Assembly (NCBI GenBank): GCA_007922305.1
Contig: ML677365.1
Coordinates: 15,866,293-15,930,292 of the forward strand
Reading direction: 5' to 3'
Length of the DNA stretch: 64,000 bases
DNA from: Dermatemys mawii
Lineage: Eukaryota > Chordata > Testudines > Dermatemydidae
A model generated the notes under the pieces. It was not told the origin of the DNA. It saw only the letters and a program-made list of their open reading frames with translations, and did not search any database. Made by a program: the position numbers and the translations under genes. Position 1 is the first letter of the stretch. The number at the start of each line of letters is the position of its first letter. Of this stretch, positions 12,631 to 24,240 are shown in pieces.

Positions 12631-12916
12631 GGGCTGGTCCTCACTAGGGCGGGGGATCGACTGTAGATACGCAACTTCAGCTACGTTAATAACATAGCTG
12701 AAGGCCGCGTCTCTACAGTGACTTACCTCCCGTCCTCATGGTGGCAGTGGTCGGCGGCGCGCTGCCCCCATCGACTCCGGCTTACTCCTCGCGGCAAGCT
12801 GGAGTTCCAGAGTTGACCGCGGCGCTGCTGGCGATCGATTTATCGTGTCCTGACAAGACACGATAAATCGATTGCCAAAAGACCGATTTCTGCCGTGCCA
12901 AGTGAAGACAAGCCCT
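12631..12916. mobile_element. MITE with strong internal snap-back
   Basis: The ends are inverted (GGGCT at 12631, AGCCC ending at 12915/12916, each followed inward by a 'tcctcacta'/'agtgaagac'-type block). Inside, two 20-nt arms at 12830-12849 and 12857-12876 are inverted repeats with one mismatch around a 7-nt loop. A weaker second hairpin lies around 12664-12715 (acttcagctacgttaataac / atagctgaag). It is much more CpG-rich than its neighbours. There is no coding capacity, so it is a non-autonomous DNA transposon. Confidence 0.65.
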
Positions 12917-14372
12917 ATAACTCTCCCTTTTAAAGCTAGGTACTAAATCTACCATATACTCTCTCCCTGATAAAATAATACAAGAAAAATAACTGTATTC
13001 TAGAAAAAGTCTTTAAAGTGTTTCATATGAAATTGGTACAGGGTGAAATAAACATCGCATAATGGGGAAATTTAGGAGCAGATATTTGTTACATGGTATA
13101 GCTGATAAAGTATCCACAGAAATTGTGTCAATTCTCTTAATTTTCTGTAAACCTTGCTTCCCTGTTAACTAATCCTTACTAAGTGAAGATCCTGGTATCA
13201 TCAATACAATTATATAGAGAAATAACTTGACTGATATTCAGTAATGTATTGAGCTTACATGTGTGCCGGTGTATGTCTTGATCCAAAGCACAAGTCAACT
13301 GGAGTTTGTCACTTTCAATAGGCTCTGGATCAGGCCCTTTATGCGTATATATTGGTGCAGCTAAAATTTTCTGTTCAGCTAAATATAGAGAATCTCTCTC
13401 TTAGTGGTGGAAGCTTTCAAAACTGGAAAAGAAAAAAATATGTTTTTAAGTGTGACCACTACATATAGGTATGTCTGATATAACTTGCTGATTGACTATA
13501 ACTATGGGCTATTTTCTTAGTAGTCCATTGTATTAGTCAAGGATACCTAATGCTGATTGCTCTACTTTTATGGAAATCCAATGGCATTCTGGTTTGTTTA
13601 CAGTCCATAATGCAATATTTCTTAAGTTACCAGTAGCTACCCAACAGTGTTGTGTTAGGTTTGGTAAGTCAATCCCTCCCTGGTTGGTTGGTAATTATAA
13701 TTATGTTTAATGGATTCCTAGATGTTTATACACCCAATGAAATTATGCGCTTATTTGGTCAAATTTAACAAATGAATCCAGAATTTTAATAAACATAGGA
13801 TGTGCACTCACACAGTAGAGCAGCCCTAAACCCTAACCCAAAACTCAGCTTCATTTTGAAATGTTTAAATTTAGGTTAATAAAAATTGATTTATACAGCC
13901 CATCGGTTGTATCAGTTCTCTGAATTCCACAGCACATTCATGACTGCCCAAATAAATGGGGCAGAGGAGGAAATCTGAAAGGAGCAAAACCCCTCCTTTA
14001 AAACACAATTTATTTTATAGCCGGAAACTGAACTAAAATGTCTAGTTTTGCTATCAGCACTGGTGCAGGGAGAAGAGGGTTGAACCAAATATAACAAACT
14101 ATCACCAGAAAGTAACATTACTTTTTGTTCAGCATTCTAAATCATTAAGCATCTGCTCCAGCGCCGGTTATAGTCTATGGAAATATTCCCATTGACTACA
14201 GTAGAAATCCAACTGGTCCTCAGATGTTAATTTTCACACTACTGACAGCAGTTTACTGTTCAGAGCAAACAACAAAGGAGTGCTCCCAGTGAATAATGGC
14301 CCTATTTTAGCACCACTGAATAAAGCATAACCCTGCTGTTTTACATTTAGGTGTAACAGTCTGGGTCCCGAC
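12917..14372. other. Unassigned AT-rich intergenic sequence
   Basis: No gene was found. A short old SINE-like tail ('ctggatcaggccctttatgc') lies near 13325-13345. Otherwise nothing can be assigned. Confidence 0.45.
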
Positions 14373-14567
14373 CAATGTTCCCTCTAATTTTTGACAGGCC
14401 ATGTGTGTAAAAAATTTCTTCTGGGCAAATTTTTGACAGGCTGTGTGCGCAAAAACTTTCTTCTGTGCAAATTTTTGTGCTTCTGTGCAAATTTTTGTGC
14501 ACACAGTGTTTCGCTGGGTATGCAGGGTTTAGGATTTGTGTGTGTGTGCAGTTTAGAGGAAACAGTG
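14373..14567. mobile_element. Small MITE with inverted ends and internal tandem units
   Basis: It begins caatgttccctctaattttt and ends tttagaggaaacagtg, which are inverted relative to each other. Between them the unit 'cttctgtgcaaatttttgtg' and variants recur three times (about 14425-14500). The overlapping open frames on both strands here (14307-14625) arise from this repetition. Confidence 0.6.
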
Positions 14568-14593
14568 ATCCCAACCCCCAAAAGGAGAGAATA

Positions 14594-15470
14594 AAAGGGT
14601 TAACTGCACCTGCCCCCGCAACCAACTGATCACATACTGTGTTAGTGTACTATAAAAAGATATTGAGTAAGGTCTTGTATGGAAGCTTGTAATGTACTGA
14701 ACTTGCTGGTCACTAAGAGATATACATACAGACAGTGTTGATCAATTGCTCTGTTTGTTTATATAAAAAATTGTAATCATCATCTGTGATGCAACTTCAG
14801 CTCTACTTCACAGCAGGGCAGGGCACCCAAACCAATTGTTTACATGAAACCAGCTTCAAGCCATTGTCCAGCCCAGAGAAAGATACTGCTGCACCATTAG
14901 AGTTAATGGGAAGACCCTGAGTCAACTTACATTGAAAAGAACATCCCATCTCTCGAACAGCAAATCAGGAGGGAATTTCCCCACTCTAATTAACCAGGAG
15001 TTACTGTGGACAGAGAGAGAGAGAGAGACAGACAGACAGACCCCCTTTAAAAGCAGCCTTGGGACTGAGAGGTTTTGACCAGTATTTGGGAGACAGTCTC
15101 AAAGTGGGAGGCTGTCTGTGAATGCTGAATCCTTCATATGGCTATGGGCTATGCTGGAAAATTGCTATAAGGTAACAGGTAACTCTTATTAGAAAAGATA
15201 TCTTAGCTAGTATGAAAGTGTAAAGCCTGAAGTTGTGATTTTGTTTATTTGCTGTGTAATTTGTATGTTTCCTTTCCCTTATTTCAGATTTCAATCCCTG
15301 TTTTTTCTATTCAATAGACTTTTAGTTTATTTCTTCCCAAGCGCACACCCTTCACCCCAGGGGCCTGCTTGGGGATAGGATTGTATTCAGCGACAGCTCC
15401 CACTGTTATTTTTGAGGAGTATCTTGTGCTGTCCCTAACACTAGCCTACCCCAAGCATCTCCCTCAGATT
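14594..15470 (+). mobile_element. Possible solo LTR or other non-coding insertion
   Basis: It contains a GA/GACA microsatellite (15010-15043). Downstream lies 'caatagacttttagtttatt', which resembles an LTR R/U5 polyadenylation region, then 'gcgcacacccttcaccccag'. The ends are not defined and no target duplication was found, so this is a weak call. Confidence 0.25.
15010..15043. repeat. (GA)n/(GACA)n microsatellite
   Basis: A run of GA dinucleotides passes into GACA tetranucleotides before a C-run. Confidence 0.85.
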
Positions 15471-16084
15471 ATCTTGCGCTGTTGTTGCGCTCAGGAAGCA
15501 CAAGGGCTAAGACTGTGGCTGCTTCTTGCATAAGAGAGGAAGAGTTAGGAGGGCTCCATGCACTCAGCCTTTGCCCATTCACACAGTGTAGGGCAAGCAA
15601 CCATTTGACCTATAATTATAAAGCAGTTTAGAATTATCCAGGTTGAAAGCGCTAGGCATATCAGATGCCAGTGCTGTTACTTAACTTGGCAAATCAATGA
15701 ACAAAAGGACTCAACTACAAAGCCATTTACTTCAGAGAATGTGGAAGGGATAAGCTGGAGAACGAAGCCAAAGGGGACGTGCATATGATTTTCCTGCTCT
15801 CACAGCACACACTGCCAATGGCGTTTGCAGCTTTGTAGAAGATTAATTGTTGAGGATCTCTGGCCTTCCTCCAGGCAGATATGGTGTTTTAAATGGTCCA
15901 TAATTCTGCTTCAGTGATGAAGACCATGTACTGGATCTCCAGCAAGGATATGTTTTAGGCCTCCACAGGTGTACAGAGTAAGTAGGTGAGACCAGTGGCT
16001 AACCAAACCTTTTCACAGGAAGAAGAAGGTGTGTCCCATAAAGCATATAGGCCAAGTTTTCCATCCATGCCTAAAGCTATTGCA

Positions 16085-16185
16085 TCATCTTTTTATGTGT
16101 TTGGACAGCACCTAGCAAAACAAGGTCCTGGTCTGTGACTGGGCTTCTTAGGCATCAGCACAATACAAATAATAAGACCTGATGT
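16085..16185 (+). repeat. Old amniote SINE/LINE tail
   Basis: The order 'ggacagcacctagcaaaaca', 'ggtcctggtctgtgactggg', 'cttcttaggcatcagcacaa' and 'tacaaataataa' matches a widespread amniote repeat tail. A second copy with the same order is at 45345-45490. Confidence 0.6.
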
Positions 16186-17215
16186 TGACAATGAAGATTG
16201 AAAACCCTTCCAGAAGTGTAAGTTGAGGGCAGGCTTAAAAATAAGGCATAGGATGGGAACTTCAAAACTGCCTTAAAAGCACAAGTTCCACTGACAGTCA
16301 GGGGGACGTATGTTCCCATGACACTTAGGGGCTTTTGAAAATCCTGCTGTAGCCTTTCTGCACTTGAACCGAGACTGCATGACTGCACCCCATTCATTTT
16401 ACATAATGGTGGCAATAGGAATAGACTAATTTAGGATTACAAGAAACAGATTCAAAGTGGAAGCTAAAAGCTTCCCCTCTCTGGCTAGCAAGCAGACAGA
16501 GCCATTCCAGACATCTTCTGAAGAAATGCCTCAATAATCATCTGAGTGTTCTTTCCAAAAGTTCTGGACCCTTTGAATGGTTGGAATGAGGTCACTGAAT
16601 AGAATTTTAAACAGAAAAAAAAGTGTTTTGTTCATGCATTAACTATTGCCAAAAGAGTATACAGTGGCACTGAGGGAATAGAATAATGTGATCAGAACTA
16701 CAGCCTCACACACAATTACTGCTCATGTGGCAACCACATGCCGATTGTCTGATCATCCATCTCAGGCAGAACAATTCACTTAAGATGCTAGGTTTCGATG
16801 CACATAAAGAAGATGCTGGCAGATTTATAGCCGGCCTTGTCCAATGTAAGAATAACTTACTTCTATTTATTTCTGGGTAGGGTTTGTAGAGGGGCCAAAA
16901 ACCTATTGGTAGAGTGAGCAAAAAAATGTACAAGCTGCTGACATGGTACTATTCTTTTGTGGGGATTGTAGTTTTGAAATTGTATCACGGCCTCCAGATG
17001 GATGCATTTATCAAAGGAAAGACTCATCATTTAAATTTGCAGGGGCCAATGGGCTGTGTGTGGAGGGTGAGGAGTTATAAAACCAAGAAAACTTCTCCTC
17101 GGTCCAGTAGCAGAAGGTCAGTTTGAGGTTTAACGCCTGTGAGATAATTCCCTTTCCTTTGTGCAAGTGAGAAAAATAAAATAAAAAATCAATAGCTCCA
17201 ACAAAGGGGAGTCAC
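16186..17215. other. Unassigned intergenic sequence
   Basis: Short frames on both strands carry no recognisable domain, and no element was assigned. Confidence 0.45.
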
Positions 17216-17612
17216 TGTCAGAAACTAAGAAATGGTCAGGCCTAGTGGTCGGAGGAGCAACAGTCAAGCTCAGTCGGCCAAGTGAGCCAGGGGTCAGAGC
17301 ATGAATCAAGAAAGGGTTGGAGCAAGGCTGGAGCAGAAGCAGGCACAGGCTGGGACTGGAACAGGAGCAGGATCAGTCCGTCAGAACCATCAAGTGGCGG
17401 GGGATACTCCCAAGAAGGCATTGCGCAGACTGGAGTGGCTTCTCTGATTGGGAGCCTATATCCCTGGCCTTGGGATCACCTGGTTAGACCTGTGCCTGTA
17501 GATGGGCTAAGCCCTGGCTGATTGATGTGGAGCCCTTGGGTAGTCAGGCTCAGAAACAACTCATCAGCTCAACAGCACTTGTCAGGTTCAGGCTCAGAGA
17601 TGACTCATTACA
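17216..17612 (-). repeat. 3' LTR of the gypsy element
   Basis: The plus strand runs from TGTCAGAAACTAAGAAATGG to ...GATGACTCATTACA. Its order of blocks matches 26628-27066, including 'gagccaggggtcagagca', 'tgattgatgtggagccct' and 'ggctcagagatgactcatta'. It is about 40 bp shorter than the 5' copy because of internal deletions. Confidence 0.85.
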
Positions 17613-17776
17613 TTATAACCCCCACCCCGCAAAGATGTCTGCCAGTGGTCCTTGGACCAGGGGTTACCAGCGTGTGACTGATGCAATTCTCGAAGCAGGT
17701 TGGGGCCATTTACATTTTCAGCTGGCTCCCACGAATGATCAACTGGCCCATCACCCTCCCAGTCAACAAGGTACAT
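17594..17776 (-). pseudogene. Gypsy chromodomain fragment
   Basis: The minus-strand frame reads MYLVDWEGDGPVDHSWEPAE followed by NVNGPNLLRELHQSHAGNPW. The aromatic and acidic pattern YLV.WEG.....SWEP.ENV is the chromodomain signature found at the C-terminus of integrase in chromoviruses. In live elements it directs insertion through histone-tail binding. Here it lies just inside the 3' LTR, where the pol polyprotein ends. It is cut off from the integrase frame by stops and frameshifts. Confidence 0.8.
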
Positions 17777-17785
17777 GAGCTTTCC

Positions 17786-19262
17786 TCAGAGAATTTTGGA
17801 GTCCAAGATCTGCTTTGTCAGGTAATCCTCATGCCCTGGACCGTGACAGGTAGAGGTGGCTGTTGTACTCATCCAGGGAGGGTGTGGTCCATGGAATTTT
17901 TCTGTTAGAATCCTGGGTGCATTTTCATCTCCATAGGTAACTGTAGTTTGAAGGCCACAGGGTTGATCTGCTGAATGACCCAAAATGGGCCAAGATATTA
18001 GTAATTTAACTACCTTGAAGGCTGGGTAAGTCATGGTGCTGTGCTGAGAGCCATACTTCCATCTCCAACTGTGATTTGAGGGACTGCCCACTGACGTAGG
18101 TCACTATAATGCTTGTCATCTTTTGGCTGACTCTAGGTGGGATTTCAGTTCTTCTTGGATGCCGCGAAGGTGTTTGAATAGGTCAGAGTCTGCAGGTACA
18201 TGGAAGGCTCCTGGCATGAACAGGTGAAACAGAGGGTGGAAACCACCGCTGGCATAAAAAGGACTCTGGTGGGTTGATTGGTGGTTGGAATTAGTGTATA
18301 TGAATTCAAAGAAGTGAAGAAGGGAAACCCAGTCATTCTGATGATAATTAATAAAGTCACAGAGCTATTGCTCTAGAATTTGGTTCACTTGTTCAGTCTG
18401 TCCATCAATCTGGGAGTGGAATGATGAGGAAGTATGTAATTCAACATCCAGGAACTTGAATAACTCCTGCCAGAAGTGCAAAACAAACTGGGATCCTCAG
18501 TCAGATATGATATTAGATGGAGTTTGAGAGCAGAGTTGAAAAAACAATTGGGCTGTTACCTCCATGGTAGGTATTTTAAGGCATGGCACAAAAAGAGAAA
18601 ATTTTTAAGTAGGTTGACAACAACTAGCACCTGAGTATTGAAAAGGTGAATAATAAAGTCTATAGAAATGGACGACTGGTGCTGAGACGGAGTCAGTAGT
18701 GGACTCAGAGCACCAACGGATTTGATGAGTGGGGTCTTTGTTGACCACAGACATCACAGGAGTCAGTGTAGGACTCAGTAGATGAATGCAGTTTCAGTCA
18801 CTGGAAATATCGAGAAACTAGCTTCAGTGATTTCCTGTGGCTGAAATGGCCAGCTGTTGTGAGTCATGGCATATTCAGAGTATTACTAATCGTGGTTCAC
18901 CATCAGGGTGATAGATACGGCCCTTAAACATAAGAATCCCATTCTTGACAGAGAATTTTGAGTCATGAGCTAAGTCCATTCTGGTTGCATAAAGTTTACT
19001 GCAAATGAATTGCAGGGTAGGAATGTGAGGTGGGAGAGGCTTTACAAGAGAAAGTAAGTCACTGTTCACCAAACACTGGTGAAATAGCAGTTTCAGGACT
19101 GAGACATACTGTTCTTATCCAGGTATTCCTCCTTGTAGGGCAGTGCATCAGGTTTACTATTCGGGGTACCCAGGCAATAGTTCAGGGTGAAAAAGAATCA
19201 GGAGGAAAAAAAGAGACCACCAGATCTGATGCTGGCTGAAAGCCTTTGCAGTTCACAGGTAC
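17786..19262 (-). pseudogene. Gypsy integrase and RNase H tail, decayed
   Basis: Recognisable blocks on the minus strand, in different frames, come in this order. First is the end of RNase H ('NSKPDALP', about 19160). Next is the linker with 'KNGILMFKGRIYHPDGEPR' (18875-19072). Last is the integrase core tail with FHSQ.DGQTEQVNQILEQ and a WVSLL.FFEF block (about 18430-18300). These match the H2C2-to-rve portion of Ty3/gypsy pol. Several frameshifts and stops separate them. The fragment starts abruptly at 19270 because the hAT-like block was inserted within RNase H coding sequence. Confidence 0.75.
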
Positions 19263-19270
19263 TCCAGGTT
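19263..19270. repeat. 8-bp target-site duplication, left copy (TCCAGGTT)
   Basis: TCCAGGTT here and at 24233-24240 bound the inserted block. In gypsy reading frame the two flanks join at the RNase H motif DHKNL/NLEYL, the shared part being exactly these 8 bp, as expected for a hAT target duplication. Confidence 0.8.
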
Positions 19271-20006
19271 CAGGGCTGGATTTAGGGGCAGGTGACCCAG
19301 GTGACTGTCTGGAGTGCCAGGTTCAGGGGGTGCCAGGTTTGGGGTGCTGTTTTTGTTGTTAGCAACAAAAGGACAATAGAATGTTTGAAGTAAAATGTTT
19401 CAGATATTCCATATGTGGATTTATTTTTCACTAACCATCTAGAATGTTCTGGAAATCTGTAGAATCTTGTGGGACCTTCTCTTTATGAGAACCACATTTT
19501 CCTTGAACCTCGGAGAACGTTGTCAGCCATGCCCTTGCAGGTATATAATGGGTGGGCTGACACCAGTCAGTCAGTGACATATCACAACAAAGTGAAAGCC
19601 CAGCTGTAATATTGTGAACCTTGTCTTATTGTATAATGGTGCTTGTGTTTTAAGACTTGAAGAGTTTAAGTATTGACTAATAAAGGACATATTTAATGAA
19701 ATGCCAGAGATATTTATCAAACCCCTACCTATGAAGAAATATTGTTACTTCTTTTGCCATTCTTAACATATAATATTTGATGACTTTCTAAGACTGCGGA
19801 ACGTAGACTTTTGCTCTCCCAGATTCTGTCTGTATTCCCCCATAGAAAATAGAAGTGGCTCCCAAAGAAGTCTTCAGGAGCTCAGTCTAGGAAGCAAAAA
19901 GCTCAGTTGGAATCTAGTTTGCAGTGAGGGGCAAATCTGATGGGAAAATATCTGAAACAGAACAGCCTAGACCAGGCTTTAAGCAGTAGCAATCATCCCA
20001 GTGCTA

Positions 20007-20484
20007 GGGTGATCGGATGTCTCATTTTTAAAGGGAAAGTCCCATATTTAAGCCCTCCTAAAAATGTCCCGACTCTTTCTTTAAAACATGTAAATTGTCT
20101 CATATTTTCTGTCTCCCAACCTCATCCATACTGGTAGTTACTGCTGCTGGCTGGATACCTGCACACCAGCCACCTGTCTACCTGCTGCTCCTCCATAATG
20201 CCCCCCACAACTCACTCCCAGCAGGGCACATCCCATTCCCAGTGCTGTGCAGAGAACCAGCCCCCGGTCAGAGTGCTCAGCTCACCAGCAGCCTGACCGG
20301 CAAGCTCCTTCCTTCCTTCCCCCACTGCCTCTGGCTGGGCTGGTGCCCTGGCCTAGGAAAGCCCAAGATCCTGCGGCCTGGGGCACTGGCCAGGAGGAGC
20401 TGAGCCCTGCATGTGCCAAAGCCCCCACAGCGCTGGCACAGAGAAGCCTCTCCATGCCTCAGTTAAGTTCTGGAGTGTTACAGG
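20007..20484. mobile_element. Probable secondary insertion in the hAT 3' region
   Basis: It starts agggtgatcggatgtctcat, the end of a common reptile DNA transposon, and is followed by CT-rich non-coding sequence. It abuts the point (about 20485) where transposase similarity stops, so it may have removed or displaced the hAT dimerisation domain. The right end was not identified. Confidence 0.35.
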
Positions 20485-22857
20485 AAGTATTAGAAGTGTG
20501 CGCAGAACAACAAAAGCATTTGGAAAGAGGCTGATCATCTTATTTGTGCACATAAATTCCAGAACAGCCTTTGGAATTGATCCTGCTGAAATGTATCTTG
20601 AAAGGGCCTTCAGTTCATCACCTAAATCACTCACATCAACATCACACATGTCACCATATGTCAACACTGTCCCTAGTGCCCTGCATTGCTGGTATAGGTC
20701 TTCAGGTATGGTGAGGAATTTTGGAATATCATACAACAACCCAAATATGTTACTTGAGCTGCCGTGTTCCCTGGACTGCATGAAATGTTCTGTGCACAAT
20801 CTAGCACCTAGTTAAAGAATTCAACTTTGAATTGTTGTTTGGGGTCTTCCATGGGATTATCCCATGTCTCATAATCAAAATGTCTTCTTCCTCTGTGACT
20901 CTTGTATTCTTGAATGGGTGGGAAAATAGGTTCAGTGTGAAGTTCCTCTGCCAACTTCTGTGCACACTTCAGAACATTATGAAATCCCTTATCTTACTGG
21001 TAAGACTTGTAGGTCTGACTTTGCTTTGTCCAGTTGTTCCATTGCTCCAAATATATCAAGGTCAACACCTTGAAGTCTCTTGCTTACAACATTTATTTCA
21101 AACAGTATGTTAAGCCACAACACTAAGCCACACAGAAATTTGAAGTAATGTATGTTTCTGATGATTCCATTTCCCTCTGACACTGTTCTCCCACGAACAG
21201 TTCCTGTCATAGCATTATCCTTCATAATGGCAACTAGGGCATCATCTATCTTCCCAGTTTGGTGTTTGATAGGCTTTATCGCCTCCACTTGACTTTCCCA
21301 TCATGTGGCACTCAGCGGTTTCAGTGTCAGAGAGGACGTTCCCAGATTCTGCTTCAAAGTTTGCCACCGATGAGTTGACGCAGAGAAAAACACATAGATG
21401 CTTTGAATTACATTAAAAAATTCAGCAGCCTCAGTAGAAGCTGATGCTGCATCACTGACCACCAAGTTCAATGAATGAGAACTGCATGGGACAAGAAAAG
21501 CTCGAGGGTTTAACTCTCGGATCTGTGTCTGTGACTCCTGTTCTTTCCTCTCATGTTGGCACCATTATCATAGCCCTGACCTCTCATGTCAGCTATCGCA
21601 ATTCCCATATCTTCCAGCTTTTTAAGAAGCACATTTGTCATACTAGCTCCTATAGTATCACCAATCTCAATAAATTCTAGAAAATGCTCTCCGACAGTCA
21701 CCATTGCAAGGACATTGTCACTAGGTTCTGTTGTTACAAAACACACCATTAAAGTCATTTGTTCTGTATGGTTGATGTCACGTGTGAAGTCCAGAATAAC
21801 AAAGTAATATCTTGCAGACTTCAGATCTGCCACAATCTTCTGTTTGACTTTTGTTGCCAGTAATTGTATGATCTCATTTTGAATTGTTTTTCCAAGGTAG
21901 AGGTGTGTGTACATTTTTTGGGTGGTGACTCTTTTTAGATGCTCTTGGAGTTCAAACTCAGCCATCAGCTCCACAATTTTAAGGAAGTTTCCATTGTTTA
22001 GCACTTGCAACTTCTCTAAGTGCCATGCAGTGCTAGTTTTTGGGTAGCAAGCATTCTCACAATGGCAATGAGCCTTTTCAGAACATTTTGCCTGTGAAGA
22101 GACTCTGATGCAATCATCTCTTGATGCTGATCATATATGATGGCCTTGAACCTCAGTCTCATCTCTTTCCACCTATGGAATGCTCTCTGGTGATTTGCTG
22201 CCTTCTTATGACATGCCAGATTTCTAGATGCATTTTTCCCGTCCTTTGTTCCTGTAGAACCATTGTGGCTGGAACATTAGACTGGAAGAGTTTGCAACAA
22301 AAACAGTATGCAGCATTCTGGGGTTTTGAGTACATAAGCCATTGCCTCTCCACTTTGTCACCAATGGGGATTTCACTCCAGTAATGTGTTGGATGGAAAC
22401 TTCTATTTTCATTGTCTTTGGGGAACATGAAGTTTTTCACTTGCTGTGACCCATGCAGTACAAGGAAGTCCCTCAAGTCACTGCTCAAGTGGGTCCACAG
22501 TTCTGGATCATCTAGACTTAAGGAACTAAACTCAGCAGCAGCTGTTTCTTGCACCTCCACCACACTCTTCTCTGATCTACACTTTTCTTCAGGAATGTGC
22601 AAGGTTACATCCATTTGAGATGGAGATATGGATGCTGCAGTAGCTGCCAGGTCACCTGCAGTCTGACTAACTGGAAGATCAGGAGTCTCCTCACCACTCA
22701 CATCCTCACTGGGGCCAGAAGGCTCACCATGAACATTTGTGTCTATGTATCTCAGGAGAGCTATCTCAGGAGATAGAAAAGCTTCCTTTGTTTTCTTTCT
22801 TTTTCCGAATGCTGCCCCCTTTCCCCCCAGGGTGGGGGGGGTTCTTCTTTCACTCAT
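20485..22857 (-). pseudogene. hAT transposase (TTF zinc finger, DUF4371), broken
   Basis: Four minus-strand frames align in order to one TTF-finger hAT transposase of the ZMYM1-like type. The N-terminal frame (22857-22159) has a serine-rich start and a TTF-type finger (RSFHPTHYWSEIPIGDKVER, CFCCKLF). The second (22010-21510) has DUF4371-type motifs such as FTRDINHTEQM, GDTIGASM and DMRGQGYDNGANM. The third (21288-20989) contains VRGRTVSEG and FEINVVSKRLQGVD. The fourth (20799 to about 20485) holds GLLYDIPKFLTIPEDL, DELKALSRYI and LFPNAFVVLRTLLILPV, the start of the hAT dimerisation region. Frameshifts occur near 22200 and 22015, and the C-terminus is missing. Non-functional. Confidence 0.8.
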
Positions 22858-23235
22858 GACTGCTGTTCTCTGCCAGCTATAGTGGCTCGCAACACTCAGT
22901 CGAAGGGGACAAATAAGCAGGCTGGTACCAGGACTTGAATGAGGGAAGATATCAGCATTTTAAGGGCCTAACTGACTCCTACTACTTCAGTTGACTGCCT
23001 GTTCTCCTCAAGCGTGTTCAGAGAAGCAGCATGAAACAGGAAGGTCCCTGAGAAACTAGTGTTAATCAGTCCAGGCTCCTGGGGGTGCTAGAGAGGTACA
23101 GAAGAGGCTCCTCCTCCTGCTCCTCTCTCTCCCTGAAGCTCCTGCTGCTTTCTGTTATTCCCTTTCACCTTTTCTCCTGCTTACCTGCTATGTCTCTTGT
23201 GCCCTCCTTCCTCTAGTGCAACACTCCACCATCTC

Positions 23236-23545
23236 TTTTGTAGCTAACTACAAAAGCTGCTTCTCTTCTCTTGGTGTTCATACCTCCAGACCAGCTGCTA
23301 GAAGAGGACCTCATCCTCCCTGATTAGAGATAACAAGCTGGTTCAGCCTGATTGGACTAACCTTGTTATCTCCAACCTTGCCTCTTATTTATCCCTGCCC
23401 CTGGATACTTCCACTGCTTGCATCCGACGAAGTGGGTATTAGCCCACGAAAGCTTATGCTCTAATACTTTAGTTAGTCTTTAAGGTGCCACAGGACTCTT
23501 TGTCACTTCTACAATTCCAGACTAACACGACCACCCCTCTGATTC
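23236..23545 (+). mobile_element. Penelope-like element terminal repeat fragment
   Basis: It shares with the minus strand of 62903-63185 the ordered blocks acaaaagctgcttctcttct, gataacaagctggttcagcc, gcttatgctcta and ttagtctttaaggtgccaca, and it ends ...cagactaacacgaccacccc. It carries a mutated hammerhead-like core (CCGACGA at 23424-23430, CCCACGAAA, then AGCTTATGCTC). It sits inside the hAT-like block, so it is the youngest layer of this nest. Confidence 0.75.
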
Positions 23546-24232
23546 CACCATCTCTGTGCATCTAGAGCAGAGAAAATACATATGTACCAGCCCCGGACAC
23601 AATTTTCTACATGCTGAGTCCTAGTGGCGCCTGCTACCCCCACTCCTCAGTCTAGCAGCTGAGGCGGCCACCTCAGTTTGCCTCATGGTAAGGCCAGCCC
23701 TGGTGAGAAACTGAACTGGCATTGGCTAGAAAGGGCAGAAAACTTGGGAATTATCTTCAAGGAAACTTGTATTTATTCAAAGAAGACACAGTTGAGTTAT
23801 GAGGACAGAGACGATGTGATGGGAAGCTTGGAAGAAAAATTCCAGGGGGAGTTTTTTGCTCGCTCATTGACACTGCTCAAGTGTCCATTGAAGAAAGGTT
23901 TGGAAAATGAAGCATCACGAAAAGACATGGGGTTTTTTGTACGACCTTAGTAAGCTGCCGGCAAACAGGAAAACACTCTTGAACACTGTATGACCCTTCA
24001 CCAGATGCTAACACATGGGGAATGTTTGCACATCAGTAATAAAGACCTCTATGTCAGGTTGGACAACTTCCATCACATTTTGCAACATGGGAAGCACTTT
24101 CCACTCCAAGTTCTCCAATTCATTCAAATGCAATAAAAACAAGGTATTCACAAGTTTAGCAAATTGAGGTGTGTGTGGGGGCACCGAAGACGCTCCTTGC
24201 TTAGGACTCCATTTAGTCTAGGGTTAACTCAG

Positions 24233-24240
24233 TCCAGGTT
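24233..24240. repeat. 8-bp target-site duplication, right copy (TCCAGGTT)
   Basis: This is a perfect match to 19263-19270. Immediately to the right, the gypsy RNase H coding sequence (minus-strand motif QVYTDHKNL) resumes. Confidence 0.8.

Larger units (their letters stand above)
19271..24232 (-). mobile_element. hAT-like block nested in the gypsy element
   Basis: This 4,962-bp block lies between perfect 8-bp duplications. It starts CAGGGCTGGATTTAGGGGCA, a typical hAT-type end. An inverted match CCAGCCCTG occurs at 23694-23702, 530 bp short of the right duplication. The real right end (gggttaactcag) matches poorly, so either the right terminus has diverged or two hAT ends are nested. It contains a decayed transposase on the minus strand, a Penelope-like terminal repeat (23236-23545) and a 'gggtgatcggatgtctcatt' MITE start near 20007. 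Confidence 0.7.

Noticed and set aside
23678..23950. 90-codon plus-strand frame next to the hAT-type end
   Set aside because: Reads like plausible protein but I recognise no family and it lies within transposon debris; not enough to call a gene.
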